From DASRSS01 sp963799045 (GTDB taxonomy: Bacteria > Actinomycetota > Actinomycetes > Mycobacteriales > Jatrophihabitantaceae): a stretch of DNA of 64,000 bases. This document shows, in pieces, positions 36,025 through 47,311 of this stretch. The notes below the pieces were generated by a model. That model was not told the DNA's origin, searched no databases, and saw nothing but the letters and a program-made list of their open reading frames with translations. The stretch is taken from positions 744,001 to 808,000 of the forward strand of contig CAWCVN010000005.1 in NCBI GenBank assembly GCA_963799045.1, given 5' to 3'. The translations under genes were made by a program, and so were the position numbers. Positions within the stretch are counted from its first letter, which is position 1. Every line of letters starts with the position of its first letter.

Positions 36025-37425
36025 GTGGCGGTTTCGGAACGGGAGAGGTACGCGGGGCTGCTTCGGCAGATCGAGGCGGAGATCTTCGGCCGCCGCGGCG
36101 AGGGGCACATCAACCCGACCAACGAGCGGATGGAAGCGCTGGTCAGGCTGCTCGGCGACCCGCAACGCACCTACCGCGGCATCCACCTCACGGGCACGAA
36201 CGGCAAGACCTCCACCGCCCGCATGGTCGAGGAGCTGTTGCGCGGCTTCGGCTTGCGCACCGGCAGGTACACCAGCCCGCACCTGACGAGCGTTACCGAG
36301 CGGATCGTGCTCGACGGCGAACCCGTCAGTGCCCGCACCTTCGTCGAGGCCTACCGCGAGCTCGCGCCGTACATCGAGCTGGTCGACGGCCAGTTCGCCG
36401 ATGATGGCTCACAGCCCGAGCAGGCCGGCCGTGCACCGTTGTCGTTCTTCGAGATCGTCACCGCGCTGGCGTTCGCGGTCTTCGCCGATGCGCCTGTCGA
36501 CGTCGCGGTCGTCGAGGTCGGCATGGGTGGCACCTGGGACAACACGAACGTGCTCGACGCCGAGGTCGCGGTGGTACTGCCCGTCGACCTGGACCACACC
36601 CAGTACCTCGGCACCACGATCGAACAGATCGCGACGGAGAAGGCCGGCATCATCAAGCCGGGGGCCTCGGCGATCCTCGCCGCGCAGCCGCCCGAGGCGG
36701 CGGCGCCGTTGCTGCGCCGCGCGGCCGAGGTCGAGGCGGCCGTTGCTCGCGAGGGCTTGGAGTTCGGCGTGCTGGACCGCCGGGTGGCCGTGGGTGGGCA
36801 GGCGCTGAGGCTGCAGGGTCTCGGCGGCGTCTACGACGAGGTGTTCGTGCCGTTGCACGGCGCGCACCAGGCGCAGAATGCCGCGTGCGCGCTCGCGGCG
36901 GTCGAGGCGTTCTTCGGCGCGGGCGCCGAGAGCGGGCCGCTGGACCTCGACCTCGTGCGCGGGGCGTTCGCGGCGGTGCGCTCCCCGGCGCGGCTCGAGG
37001 CCGTGCGCTCGGCGCCGACGATCCTGCTCGACGCCGCGCACAACCGGCACGGCATGCAGGCGGCGGTCGGCCGCCGTGCGGCGAGGCGTTCGACTTCCGC
37101 CGTCTGATCGCCGTCGTGTCGTTCCTCGCCGACAAGGATGCTGACCGCCATGCTCGAGCTCCTGGAGCCCGTCGCCGACGAGGTCGTGGTCACGCAGAAC
37201 AGCTCGTCGCGGGCGATGCCGGTCGACGCGCTGGCCGCGGCGGCGGTCGAGGTGTTCGGCGCCGAGCGGGTCAGTGTCGAAGCCCGCCTGGACGACGCGA
37301 TCGAGACGGCGGTGCGGCTGGCCGAGGACACCGGCGACGACCTACTGTCCGGTTCCGGGGTGCTCATCACCGGATCGGTGGTCACCGCGGGCGAGGCGCG
37401 CACGTTGCTGGGCAGCGGAGCATGA
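36025..37425 (+). CDS. folC: Folylpolyglutamate synthase / dihydrofolate synthase (two frameshifts)
   Basis: Mur-ligase-type enzyme of about 466 residues that adds glutamate to folates. GTG 36025 gives VAVSERERYAGLLRQ, matching the family start. The ATP loop is HLTGTNGKTSTAR, Mg-site residues are in VVEVGMGGTWDNTNV, and LLDAAHNRHGMQAAV is the C-terminal domain signature. A shift near 37070 (GTGCGGCGAGGCG) and an extra C near 37145 separate the last ~115 residues, which end in LLGSGA. As given, the frame is continuous with the end of valS, an apparent fusion that probably reflects an indel. It overlaps the DUF4233 gene by 4 nt. Confidence 0.88.
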
Positions 37426-37829
37426 CCGAGGAGCGTGCCACCGGCCGGCCCACCCCAGAGCAGGTCGCGGAGCGGTCGATGCGTGCGAACCGCGCCACGC
37501 GTGGCGCGATGGCCGGTGTGCTGGTGCTGGAGGCCGTGGTCACGCTGCTGGTGCCGCGCGCGATCGCGTTCACCACCGGCCTCGGCGTGACTCGCACGGT
37601 CATCCTCGTCGGCCTCGCGGTCGTGCTGATCCTCGCTGCCGGCCTGGTGCGCCGCCGCATCGGTGTCGGTGTCGGATCGGCGCTGCAGGTGCTGTTCGTG
37701 CTCACCGGCATCCTGCTGCCCGCCATGTTCGCCGTCGGGGTGATCTTCGCCGCCATCTGGGCCTACCTGCTCTCGCTGCGGCACGAACTGGTCGGCACGC
37801 CCGGCGGCTGGCGTCTGCTGGTGTCCTGA
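37422..37829 (+). CDS. DUF4233 domain-containing membrane protein
   Basis: A 135-residue protein with four hydrophobic segments (e.g. GAMAGVLVLEAVVTLLVPRA, MFAVGVIFAAIWAYLLSL). It starts in the ATGA overlap with folC, an arrangement common across actinobacteria (folC-DUF4233-ndk). Its function is unknown. An N-terminal cytosolic stretch of ~25 charged residues precedes the first helix. Confidence 0.85.
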   Translation: MTEERATGRPTPEQVAERSMRANRATRGAMAGVLVLEAVVTLLVPRAIAFTTGLGVTRTVILVGLAVVLILAAGLVRRRIGVGVGSALQVLFVLTGILLPAMFAVGVIFAAIWAYLLSLRHELVGTPGGWRLLVS

Positions 37830-37860
37830 GCCGGTCGGCGGGCCCGCGGAGCCGGCCCAC

Positions 37861-37866
37861 TACGCT
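37861..37866 (+). promoter_or_regulatory. Putative -10 element of ndk (leaderless)
   Basis: TACGCT ends 7 nt before the ATG at 37874. Confidence 0.4.
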
Positions 37867-37873
37867 CGCGAGC

Positions 37874-38302
37874 ATGACTGAGCAGCCCGAGCGCACCCTC
37901 GTCCTGATCAAGCCCGACGGCGTCCGTCGCGGGCTCAGCGGCGAGGTGCTACGGCGCATCGAGGCGAAGGGCTACCGGGCCGTCGCGCTGGACCTGCGCA
38001 CCGCCGGCACCGAGCTGTTGGGCCGGCACTACGCCGAGCACGAGGGCAAGCCGTTCTACGAGCCGCTGATGCGGTTCATGAGCTCGGGCCCGCTGCTGGC
38101 GATGGTGCTCGAGGGTCAGCGCGTTGTCGAAGGCTTCCGCGCGCTGGCCGGGGCCACGGATCCGACCGCCGCTGCGCCGGGCACGATTCGCGGCGACCTC
38201 GGCCGGGACTGGGGCGGCGAGGTGCAGGAGAACCTGGTCCACGGCTCGGACTCGCCCGAGTCGGCGGCCCGCGAGATCGCGCTCTGGTTCCCCGGCCTGT
38301 GA
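37874..38302 (+). CDS. ndk: Nucleoside diphosphate kinase
   Basis: A 142-residue NDP kinase that transfers the gamma-phosphate between nucleoside tri- and diphosphates. ERTLVLIKPDGVRRG is the N-terminal signature and NLVHGSDSPESAAREI contains the phosphohistidine. Length and motifs are standard. The position after folC and DUF4233 and before mreB is the common actinobacterial order. Confidence 0.95.
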   Translation: MTEQPERTLVLIKPDGVRRGLSGEVLRRIEAKGYRAVALDLRTAGTELLGRHYAEHEGKPFYEPLMRFMSSGPLLAMVLEGQRVVEGFRALAGATDPTAAAPGTIRGDLGRDWGGEVQENLVHGSDSPESAAREIALWFPGL

Positions 38303-38459
38303 CGCCGCGCCGGCTCGGCTAAGCCGCTCGGCCCAGCCGACACACTCGTCACAGCAGTCACCTTCGCCCCGCGAGTCGCAACCGGGATCGGCGCCACGGC
38401 GACCATACGATCGACGCAACCGCCGCCGTCCCTGTGTTGTGTGAAGAAGGTCGACCTCC

Positions 38460-39530
38460 GTGACGTTCACCCCGTTGGCGCGTCTGTCGCTGGTCTCGCA
38501 GCGCAGCGGCGACCTGCTGGGCGGCGATCTCGCGATCGACCTGGGCACCGCGAACACGCTCGTCTACGCCCGCGGGCGCGGCATCCTGCTCGACGAGCCG
38601 TCGGTCGTCGCGGTCGACACGAGCACGAACTCCGTCGTCGCGGTGGGAACCGAGGCGAAGCGGATGATCGGGCGCACGCCCGCGCACATCCGCGCCGTGC
38701 GCCCGCTGCGCGACGGTGTGATCGCCGACTACGAGGTCACCGCGGAGATGCTGCGCCACTTCGTGCGCAAGGTGCTGCGCCGGCGCAGTTCGTTCACCGG
38801 GCCGCGGGTGGTCATCTGCGTGCCGTCCGGCATCACCGGGGTCGAGCAGCGGGCCGTCAGCGAGGCGGCCTACGCCGCCGGCGCGCGGCGGGTGCACATC
38901 ATCTCCGAGCCGATGGCGGCGGCGATCGGCGCCGGGCTTCCGGTCAACCAGCCGCAGGGATCGATGGTCGTGGACATCGGCGGGGGCACCACCGAGGTCG
39001 CGGTGCTCGCCCTCGGTGGCATCGTCGCGGCGACCAGCGTGCGCGTCGCGGGCAACGCGCTGGACCAGGCCATCGTCGACTACATCCGCAGCGAATTCTC
39101 GCTGCTGGTCGGGGACCGCACCGCCGAGGAGCTGAAGATCTCCGTCGGCTCGGCATTCCCCACCACCGGCGCCAAGAACGCCCAGATCCGCGGCCGGGAC
39201 GTCGGCACCGGCCTGCCCCGCAACGTCACGATCTCCGGTGACGCGCTGCGCAAGGCCATGGATCCGCCGCTGTGCCGGATCGTCGCCGCGGTGCGCTCGA
39301 CGCTGGACCGGTGCCCGCCCGAGCTGGCCGGCGACCTGGTCTCGCGCGGCATGGTCCTGACCGGTGGCGGCGCGCTGCTGCGGGGTCTCGACGCCCGGCT
39401 GCATCACGAGATCGGCATCCCGGTTCTCGTGGCCGAACGACCGCTCGACTCGGTCGTGCTCGGCACGGGGACCGTGGTCGAGCACTTCGAGCAGCTGCAC
39501 AAGGTCGTCGTCGACGCTCATCGCGGGTGA
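38460..39530 (+). CDS. mreB: Rod shape-determining protein MreB
   Basis: A 356-residue actin-like filament protein. GDLAIDLGTANTLVY is phosphate loop 1, VVDIGGGTTEVAVLALGG phosphate loop 2, and VLTGGGALLRGLD the adenosine motif. It organises lateral wall synthesis with the genes that follow. The GTG start has GAAGAAGG upstream, and a TACGAT hexamer at 38406-38411 could be the operon promoter. The N-terminus is extended by ~20 residues compared with the minimal protein and may form a membrane-binding helix. Confidence 0.95.
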   Translation: MTFTPLARLSLVSQRSGDLLGGDLAIDLGTANTLVYARGRGILLDEPSVVAVDTSTNSVVAVGTEAKRMIGRTPAHIRAVRPLRDGVIADYEVTAEMLRHFVRKVLRRRSSFTGPRVVICVPSGITGVEQRAVSEAAYAAGARRVHIISEPMAAAIGAGLPVNQPQGSMVVDIGGGTTEVAVLALGGIVAATSVRVAGNALDQAIVDYIRSEFSLLVGDRTAEELKISVGSAFPTTGAKNAQIRGRDVGTGLPRNVTISGDALRKAMDPPLCRIVAAVRSTLDRCPPELAGDLVSRGMVLTGGGALLRGLDARLHHEIGIPVLVAERPLDSVVLGTGTVVEHFEQLHKVVVDAHRG

Positions 39531-40457
39531 GTGGTGCGTCGGCTGGCGTGGGACAGGCCCCGCTTGTCGGGCAGGCAGCGGGTGGCCGGGACGGTGCTCT
39601 GCGTGCTGGCGCTGTGCTTCATCACCATCGACATCGGCGGGTCGGGGCTGCGCTCGGCCCACAGAGGCGTGCGGGGAACGCTCGGTGCCCTCTATCGCGG
39701 CACCGACACCGTCCTCGGGCCGGTGCGCCGCTTCGTCGAGGGAGTACCGACAGCGGGTAGCAACAGGTCCCGCATCGATCAGCTGCAGCACGAGGTGGCT
39801 CAACTGCGCGGTCAGGTCGCGGCGGCGGAGGCCGACCACACGCGGCAGGGCGAGCTCGCCGCGCTGCAGCTCGCGGCCGACAGCGCTGGCCGCCGGATCG
39901 TGGCCGGCCGCGTCAGCGCGCTCGGTTCCGCAGAAGGTTTCGACTGGACCGCGACCCTCGACGTCGGCAGCGACAGTGGCATCGCGGCGGGACAGACCGT
40001 GACCGACGGGTACGGGCTGGTGGGGCGAGTGCTGCACGCCGACCGGTCCTCGTGCGTCGTGCTGCTCGCGGCCGACCCGGGCAGCGGGGTCGGCGCGCGC
40101 GACCTGCGCACCGGCGAGGTGGGGCTGGCAACCGGTCAGGGCACGACCGGCTTCGGCTTCGTGCCGCTCGACCCCACCGCGAACGTGCGGGTGGGGGACA
40201 AGCTCGTGACCGGCCCGTCCCAGGCCAGCAGCTTCGTGCCCGGCCTCGCGATCGGCACGATCGCCGCGGTCCGCAGCTCGACCGACGGCAGCACGACCGC
40301 GACCGTGCACCCCGCGACCTCGCCGAGCGCGCTGGACCTGGTCGGGGTGATGCTGGACGGTTCGTCCAGTACGTCCAGCACGTCCGGAGCGGCCGGGCGT
40401 AGCGCGCAGGGCCGGGCACCGCTGCAACCCTCCGGCGCCGCGGGCCCGACCCCATGA
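39531..40457 (+). CDS. mreC: Rod shape-determining protein MreC
   Basis: A 308-residue bitopic protein: one membrane helix at ~20-40 (AGTVLCVLALCFITIDI), a periplasmic coiled coil (IDQLQHEVAQLRGQVAAAEAD, 85-110), then the beta-barrel domain with SGIAAGQTVTDGYGLVGRV. The C-terminus is a Ser/Thr-rich tail. It starts directly after the mreB stop and overlaps mreD by 4 nt. It links MreB to the penicillin-binding protein encoded downstream. Confidence 0.92.
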   Translation: MVRRLAWDRPRLSGRQRVAGTVLCVLALCFITIDIGGSGLRSAHRGVRGTLGALYRGTDTVLGPVRRFVEGVPTAGSNRSRIDQLQHEVAQLRGQVAAAEADHTRQGELAALQLAADSAGRRIVAGRVSALGSAEGFDWTATLDVGSDSGIAAGQTVTDGYGLVGRVLHADRSSCVVLLAADPGSGVGARDLRTGEVGLATGQGTTGFGFVPLDPTANVRVGDKLVTGPSQASSFVPGLAIGTIAAVRSSTDGSTTATVHPATSPSALDLVGVMLDGSSSTSSTSGAAGRSAQGRAPLQPSGAAGPTP

Positions 40458-40984
40458 CCCGCGCCCGAGTGGTCGCCGCTCTCGCCGCGATCGTCACCGC
40501 CCTGCTGCTGCAGGCGACCGTGATCGGGCCGTGCTCGGCGCCGGTGCCGGTGAGCCTGCCCGCAATGCTCGTCGCGGCCGTCGCCCTGGTCGACGGCCCC
40601 GGCTCCGGAATGGCCTTCGGCTTCGCGAGCGGGCTGATCGCCGACCTGGCCTCCACGCATCCGGCGGGTGTGCTCGCGCTGTGCTGGCTCGGCGTCGGGC
40701 TGGCCTGCGGCCTCGTCGCGGGTGGCGGCGGTGTCCGACGCGCCGCGGCGGCGGCGCTCGCCGGCGCGGGCGCAGCACTGGCCGCCGGCCTCATGCTCAC
40801 GGTGCTGCACGCCGATGGCGCCCGTCTCGCCGCCGCGCTGCTGCACGCGGTGCCGGCCGGGCTGGGAGATGCGCTGCTCGCGCTCGCCGTCGTCCCGCTG
40901 ACCCGGCGGTTCCTGAGCACCGAGTCGCTGCGGGCCCGGCGGGCATCCGCGCCGCAGCTGAACCTGGCCGGCGACCGTGGTTGA
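40454..40984 (+). CDS. mreD: Rod shape-determining protein MreD
   Basis: A 176-residue multi-pass membrane protein (about five helices), with FGFASGLIADLASTHPAGVLAL matching the MreD core. The ATG overlaps the mreC stop and its own end overlaps pbp2, so the three are coupled. It is rich in Ala and Leu, typical of the actinobacterial form. Confidence 0.88.
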   Translation: MTRARVVAALAAIVTALLLQATVIGPCSAPVPVSLPAMLVAAVALVDGPGSGMAFGFASGLIADLASTHPAGVLALCWLGVGLACGLVAGGGGVRRAAAAALAGAGAALAAGLMLTVLHADGARLAAALLHAVPAGLGDALLALAVVPLTRRFLSTESLRARRASAPQLNLAGDRG

Positions 40985-43094
40985 CCCGCGCAGAAGCTCG
41001 TCGCCGTTCCGGCACCGGCCACCCGGTGCGCGCCGGCTGGGGCTCATCGCCGTGCTGGTCACCTCGATGGTCGCCACGTTGCTCGGCCGGCTGTACTACG
41101 TGCAGCTGCTCGACCCGCACAAGCCGGTGCAGACCGCTGGCCGGCTGCACGACGGCGCCATCGTCGTGCCCGCGGCCCGGGGGCTGATCGTCGACGACCG
41201 GGGCCGCCCGCTGGTGCGCAACGTCGCAACGCAGGAGATCACGGTCGACCGCGAGACGCTGCAGGGCCAGCCCGATCACGGCGCGGCCGTGCTCCGCAGG
41301 CTCGCGGGCCTGCTGGGGACGACTCCGGCGCTGCTGGCACGCGAGATCACGCCGTGCTCGCCCACGGTCTCGCAGCCGTGCTGGACGGGACAGCCCTACC
41401 AGCCGGTACCGGTGACGGCCCAGGCCAGCGAGCACGCGGTCCTGACGATCGGCGAGCGGCGCGAGGAGTTCCCGGGCGTGGCCGTGCAGACGGTGACCGC
41501 GCTGGACTACCCGTACGGCTCGTTGGCCGCGCACGTGCTCGGCTACACCGGCGAGGTCACCCAGGCCGATGAGAAGGCCAACCCGCAGCTAAGCGACGCG
41601 GACACGATCGGCCGCGCCGGGCTCGAACAGCAGTACGACTCGGTGCTGCGCGGCGTGGACGGCACGCACGTGCTGCAACTCGACCCGCAGGGCTACGCCG
41701 TGGGAACGGGCTCCTCGGTCGCGCCGCAGCAGGGCGACACGCTGGTCACCAGCCTCGACCTGAACATCCAGCGCATCGCCGAGCAGTCGCTGGCGCAGCA
41801 GATCCAGGACTCGCGCAAGGCCGGCATGCCCGCGACAGGTGGGGCGGTGGTGGTGATGAACCCGAACAACGGGCGCGTCATCGCCTCGGCCAGCTACCCC
41901 AGTTACGACCCGCAGGAGTTCGTCGGCGGGATCTCCAGCGCCGACTACGCGAAGCTGGTCGCCCCGAACGCGGACGATCCGTTGCTCAGCAGGGCGATCG
42001 CCGGCCAGTACGCGCCTGGGTCGACCTTCAAGCTGATCACTTCGTCGTCGCTGGTGATGCACCACGAGATCAACACGACGTCGCTGTACCCGTGCCCGGG
42101 GTCGCTGACGATCGACGGCCGGGTGAAGACCAACTACGACTCCGAGGTGCTCGGCGACATCAACCTCGCCAACGCGCTGGGCTACTCGTGCGACACCTTC
42201 TTCTACGCTCCCGAGGCAGCGGAGTACTACCGCGACCAGACGCGCCTCGCGCACGCCAAGCCCGCACGCGAGTGGCTGCAGCGGATGGCCGCGCAGTACG
42301 GCGTCGGCGACAAGCCGGGCGTGGACCTGCCCGCCGACGAGCAGGCCTCCGGGTCCTACGCCGACCGCGAGACGCGCATGGCCCGGTGGAAGGCGAACCG
42401 GGTGACCTACTGCGCGCAGGCCAAGGCCGGCTACAAGAACGTCGTCAACGCCGCTGGCCGTGCCTATCTCACCCAGCTGGCGTCGGAGAACTGCACCGAC
42501 GGCTGGCGCTACCGTGCCGGCGACAACGCCGACATGGCGATCGGGCAGGGCGAGACCACGATGTCGCCGCTGCAGCTGGCGGTCGCCTACTCGGCCATGT
42601 TCAACGGCGGCAAGATCTACGCGCCGACGTTCGGCCGCGCGGTCGTCAACGCGCGGGGCAAGGTCGTCAAGACCATCACGCCCACGGTCAAGAACACGGT
42701 GCCGGTCAGCCAGAAGCTGTTCGACTACATCGCGAAGTCGCTGAGCTTCAGCCGCGGCTGGGCGGTGTCCGGTGCCTTCGCCTACCTCGGCTCGCCGTAC
42801 CAGAACAAGATCGGCGGCAAGACGGGCACCGCCGAGGTGTTCGGCAGGAAGGACACCTCGTGGCTGGTCACGTGGGGGCCGACGAGCAAGGATCACAAGG
42901 GCACCTGGCACGCCCGGTTCGTCATCGTCGGCATGGTCGAGCAGGCCGGTACGGGTGCGACGGCGGCCGGGCCCATGCTCAAGCGCATCTGGGACGCGAT
43001 CATGGGTGCGCACGGCAAGCCGATCATCCCGAGTTCGCGACCGATCGACCGCGTGCCCGCCGTCACGCCCCAGGTGGTGACCTCCACCCGATGA
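40977..43094 (+). CDS. mrdA: Penicillin-binding protein 2 (class B transpeptidase of the elongasome)
   Basis: A 705-residue class B PBP: a short cytosolic tail, one membrane helix (LGLIAVLVTSMVATLLGRL), the dimerisation domain, then the transpeptidase with SxxK in APGSTFKLI, SxN-type SCD in GYSCDTFFY and GGKTGTAEV. It cross-links peptidoglycan during cell elongation, working with RodA. Two Cys-rich stretches in the periplasmic part (CSPTVSQPCW and the pair flanking CAQAKAGYKN...ENC) could form disulfides. Starts at GTG within mreD. Confidence 0.93.
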   Translation: MVDPRRSSSPFRHRPPGARRLGLIAVLVTSMVATLLGRLYYVQLLDPHKPVQTAGRLHDGAIVVPAARGLIVDDRGRPLVRNVATQEITVDRETLQGQPDHGAAVLRRLAGLLGTTPALLAREITPCSPTVSQPCWTGQPYQPVPVTAQASEHAVLTIGERREEFPGVAVQTVTALDYPYGSLAAHVLGYTGEVTQADEKANPQLSDADTIGRAGLEQQYDSVLRGVDGTHVLQLDPQGYAVGTGSSVAPQQGDTLVTSLDLNIQRIAEQSLAQQIQDSRKAGMPATGGAVVVMNPNNGRVIASASYPSYDPQEFVGGISSADYAKLVAPNADDPLLSRAIAGQYAPGSTFKLITSSSLVMHHEINTTSLYPCPGSLTIDGRVKTNYDSEVLGDINLANALGYSCDTFFYAPEAAEYYRDQTRLAHAKPAREWLQRMAAQYGVGDKPGVDLPADEQASGSYADRETRMARWKANRVTYCAQAKAGYKNVVNAAGRAYLTQLASENCTDGWRYRAGDNADMAIGQGETTMSPLQLAVAYSAMFNGGKIYAPTFGRAVVNARGKVVKTITPTVKNTVPVSQKLFDYIAKSLSFSRGWAVSGAFAYLGSPYQNKIGGKTGTAEVFGRKDTSWLVTWGPTSKDHKGTWHARFVIVGMVEQAGTGATAAGPMLKRIWDAIMGAHGKPIIPSSRPIDRVPAVTPQVVTSTR

Positions 43095-44290
43095 CGCTGA
43101 CCGCGCGGGATCCGAAGGCTCCGTTCATGCTGGCTCCGTACGGGCGTCCGCTCGAGCGCCGTCGCGGGCACGATCGGCTGCTCGACGCGGGTGCGCTGGC
43201 GCTGGCGCTGATCGGCGCCGTGCTGGTGTGGGCGGCGACGCGTGACCTGCAGCGGGCAAGCGGTGGCGATCCGCAGGCCTACCTGTACCGGCACCTGGTC
43301 AACACCGTGATCGGGGCCGGACTGATGCTGCTGGCCTCCCGGCTGGACGCACGGCTGCTGCGCCTGTTCGGCCCGATCGTCTACCTGGCCAGCGTCTTCG
43401 GGCTGCTGCTGGTGTTCGCGGTCGGCAGCACGGTCAACGGTGCGCACGCGTGGATCCGCATCGGTGGCGGGTTCGAGATCCAGCCGTCGGAGTTCATGAA
43501 GCTCGGCCTGATCGTGGGGATGGCGGTGCTGATCTCGCAGCGTGCCGCCGCGCGCCGCGCGCGCCGCGAGCTCGTCTTCGACCACGACGACGGCACGCCG
43601 ACGTCCGCAGACATGCTGCTCGTACTCGCGTTGATCGCGGTACCCCTCGTGCTCGTGCTTCTGCAGCCGGACCTCGGTTCGGCGATGGTTCTCGCCGCCG
43701 CGGCCTTCGGGGTGATGGTCGCCGCCGGTGTCCGTGCGCGGTGGACGGTGGGGCTGCTGGTGCTCGCCGTCGCGCTCGCCGTCGTCGTCGTGAAGGCGGG
43801 CCTGCTCGCCGACTACCAGCTGGCGCGGTTCACCTCGTTCGCCAACCCCGGGCACGATCCGCAGGGCGCCGCGTACAACGTCACCCAGGCGCACATCGCG
43901 ATCGCCAACGGCGGCCTGTTCGGCACCGGACTGTTCCACGGACCGCAGACCAACGGAGGCTTCGTCCCGGAGCAGCAGACCGACTTCATCTTCTCCGTGG
44001 CGGGGGAGGAGTTCGGGCTCGTCGGCGGTTTCGTGATCATCGCTCTGTTCGGGCTGCTGTGCTGGCGGGGGCTGCGCATCGCGCGCGACGCCGACCGGGT
44101 GGGGCGTCTGGTCGCGGCCGGTGTCGTGTGCTGGTTCGCCTTCCAGGCCTTCCAGAACATCGGGATGACACTCGGGCTGATGCCCGTCACGGGGCTGCCG
44201 CTGCCGTTCGTCTCCTACGGCGGTTCGTCGATGTTCGCGCAGGGGCTGGCGATCGGGCTGCTGCAGGCCGTGCGCCGAGCTTCGGGATAG
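43091..44290 (+). CDS. rodA: Rod shape-determining protein RodA (SEDS glycosyltransferase)
   Basis: A 399-residue SEDS polymerase with about ten membrane helices. Conserved stretches are AWIRIGGGFEIQPSEFMKL, LQPDLGSAMV and the C-terminal GLPLPFVSYGGSSM. ATG 43091 overlaps the pbp2 stop (ATGA). A charged cytosolic loop, RAAARRARRELVFDHDDG, interrupts the helices. It polymerises lipid II into glycan strands with PBP2. It is the last gene of the mre operon, facing a convergent transporter gene 8 nt on. Confidence 0.93.
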   Translation: MTLTARDPKAPFMLAPYGRPLERRRGHDRLLDAGALALALIGAVLVWAATRDLQRASGGDPQAYLYRHLVNTVIGAGLMLLASRLDARLLRLFGPIVYLASVFGLLLVFAVGSTVNGAHAWIRIGGGFEIQPSEFMKLGLIVGMAVLISQRAAARRARRELVFDHDDGTPTSADMLLVLALIAVPLVLVLLQPDLGSAMVLAAAAFGVMVAAGVRARWTVGLLVLAVALAVVVVKAGLLADYQLARFTSFANPGHDPQGAAYNVTQAHIAIANGGLFGTGLFHGPQTNGGFVPEQQTDFIFSVAGEEFGLVGGFVIIALFGLLCWRGLRIARDADRVGRLVAAGVVCWFAFQAFQNIGMTLGLMPVTGLPLPFVSYGGSSMFAQGLAIGLLQAVRRASG

Positions 44291-44297
44291 CGCCGGT

Positions 44298-45166
44298 TCA
44301 GTCGAGCAGCGCCGGGGACGGGTTGGGCCCGCGCGGCTCAACGTGACGCCGACGCTGGCGGCGATCACCATGGCGATCGCGATGACGAGCACACCGTTGA
44401 TCGCCTCACCGAGGACGGGCACACCGGCCAGCGCGGCCATGGCCGGTTCCAGGCTCATCAGCAGCCCGAACACCGCGGGGCGCAGGCGGCGCAGCGCGAC
44501 GATCTCCAGCGAATAGGGGATCAGCGACGACAGGACGGCCACGAGCAACCCCCCGCCGAGCACGCGGGGCTGGGCGAGGGCCGAACCGCCCTCGATCAGC
44601 CCGGCCGGCAGGGTGAACAGCATGCCGACGCCCAGCGCGATCGCCAACCCGTCCAGGCGCGCGAACGTGGCACCGACGCGTTTGGACAGCAGGATGTAGC
44701 CGGCCCAGCACGTCGCGGCGATCAGGACGAAGCCGACGCCGAGCGCGGTGACGCCGTGATGGCTGCCGCGCGTGGCCAGCAGGACGACGCCGCCGCCCGC
44801 CAGCGCCGCCCACAGCAGGTCGAGTACACGCCGCGAGCCGGCGAGCGCGACCGCCAGCGGACCGGTGAACTCGATCGTCACCGCGATGCCCAGGGGCAGC
44901 CGATCGAGTGCCTCGTAGAAGCTCCAGTTCATGCCGCCGAGCACCAGGCCGAAGGCGACCGCGGCCCGGATGTCGGCAGGCGAGCGGCCGCGCAGCGACG
45001 GCCGTGCCACGGCAAGCAGGATCAGTGCGGACAGGCACAGCCGCAGGAACACCACGCCGCCGGGGCCGGCCTGGTGGAACAGGGTGGCCGCCGTGGCGGA
45101 ACCGAACTGGACCGACCCGATGCTGCCCAACAGCAACAGCTGGGGTGGGGCCGTTCGCACGCGCAC
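44298..45166 (-). CDS. EamA/DMT family transporter (one frameshift)
   Basis: About 289 residues with ten predicted helices in two EamA repeats: GSIGSVQFGSATAATLFHQA in the first and SSLIPYSLEIVALRRL with GLLMSLEPAMAALAG in the second. It most resembles RhtA/threonine-homoserine-exporter-like permeases; the substrate is unknown. In the present frame it runs on antisense to rodA, but a missing G near 44335 (TTG-GAGCCG) restores EPRGPNPSPALLD-stop at 44298. GTG 45166 (or 45160) is chosen as start; an ATG at 45238 would put the inverted repeat at 45180 inside the gene. Confidence 0.8.
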
Positions 45167-45178
45167 GCCTCGATCTTT

Positions 45179-45248
45179 CCCGACCTTGTGCAGCTGGGGG
45201 CCGTAATCGGGCCGGATCAGTGGCCCTGGGCTGCACAAAGTCGGGGAA
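45179..45248. repeat. Inverted repeat in the divergent EamA / radical SAM promoter region
   Basis: Arms CCGACCTTGTGCAGC (45180-45194) and GCTGCACAAAGTCGG (45230-45244) pair with a single mismatch; the match extends outward through a TTTCCC/GGGGAAA pair with one indel. About 35 nt lie between the arms. It may be a REP-like element or an operator serving both divergent genes. Confidence 0.6.
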
Positions 45249-45262
45249 ACGGGGGGCGGACG

Positions 45263-45268
45263 TACGAT
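45263..45268 (+). promoter_or_regulatory. Putative -10 element of the radical SAM gene (leaderless)
   Basis: TACGAT ends 8 nt before the GTG at 45277. Confidence 0.35.
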
Positions 45269-45276
45269 GGGGCACC

Positions 45277-47235
<1,959 letters not shown>

Positions 47236-47311
47236 GGCCCGCTCGCGTTGCGGTGCCCCCCATCCGTAGCCTGTTCGCGGGGGCCAGCGACCGCCGACCC
47301 GGGAGGACCTG

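Noticed and set aside
35517..36404. Separate gene between valS and folC
   Set aside because: It begins with valS C-terminal sequence (AAWPVADTARADRVAESEV) and then runs out of frame; explained by valS indels.
42893..45238. 781-residue EamA protein with a long C-terminal domain
   Set aside because: Only the first ~290 residues resemble a transporter; the rest is antisense to rodA and pbp2, and a single indel near 44335 restores a normal stop.
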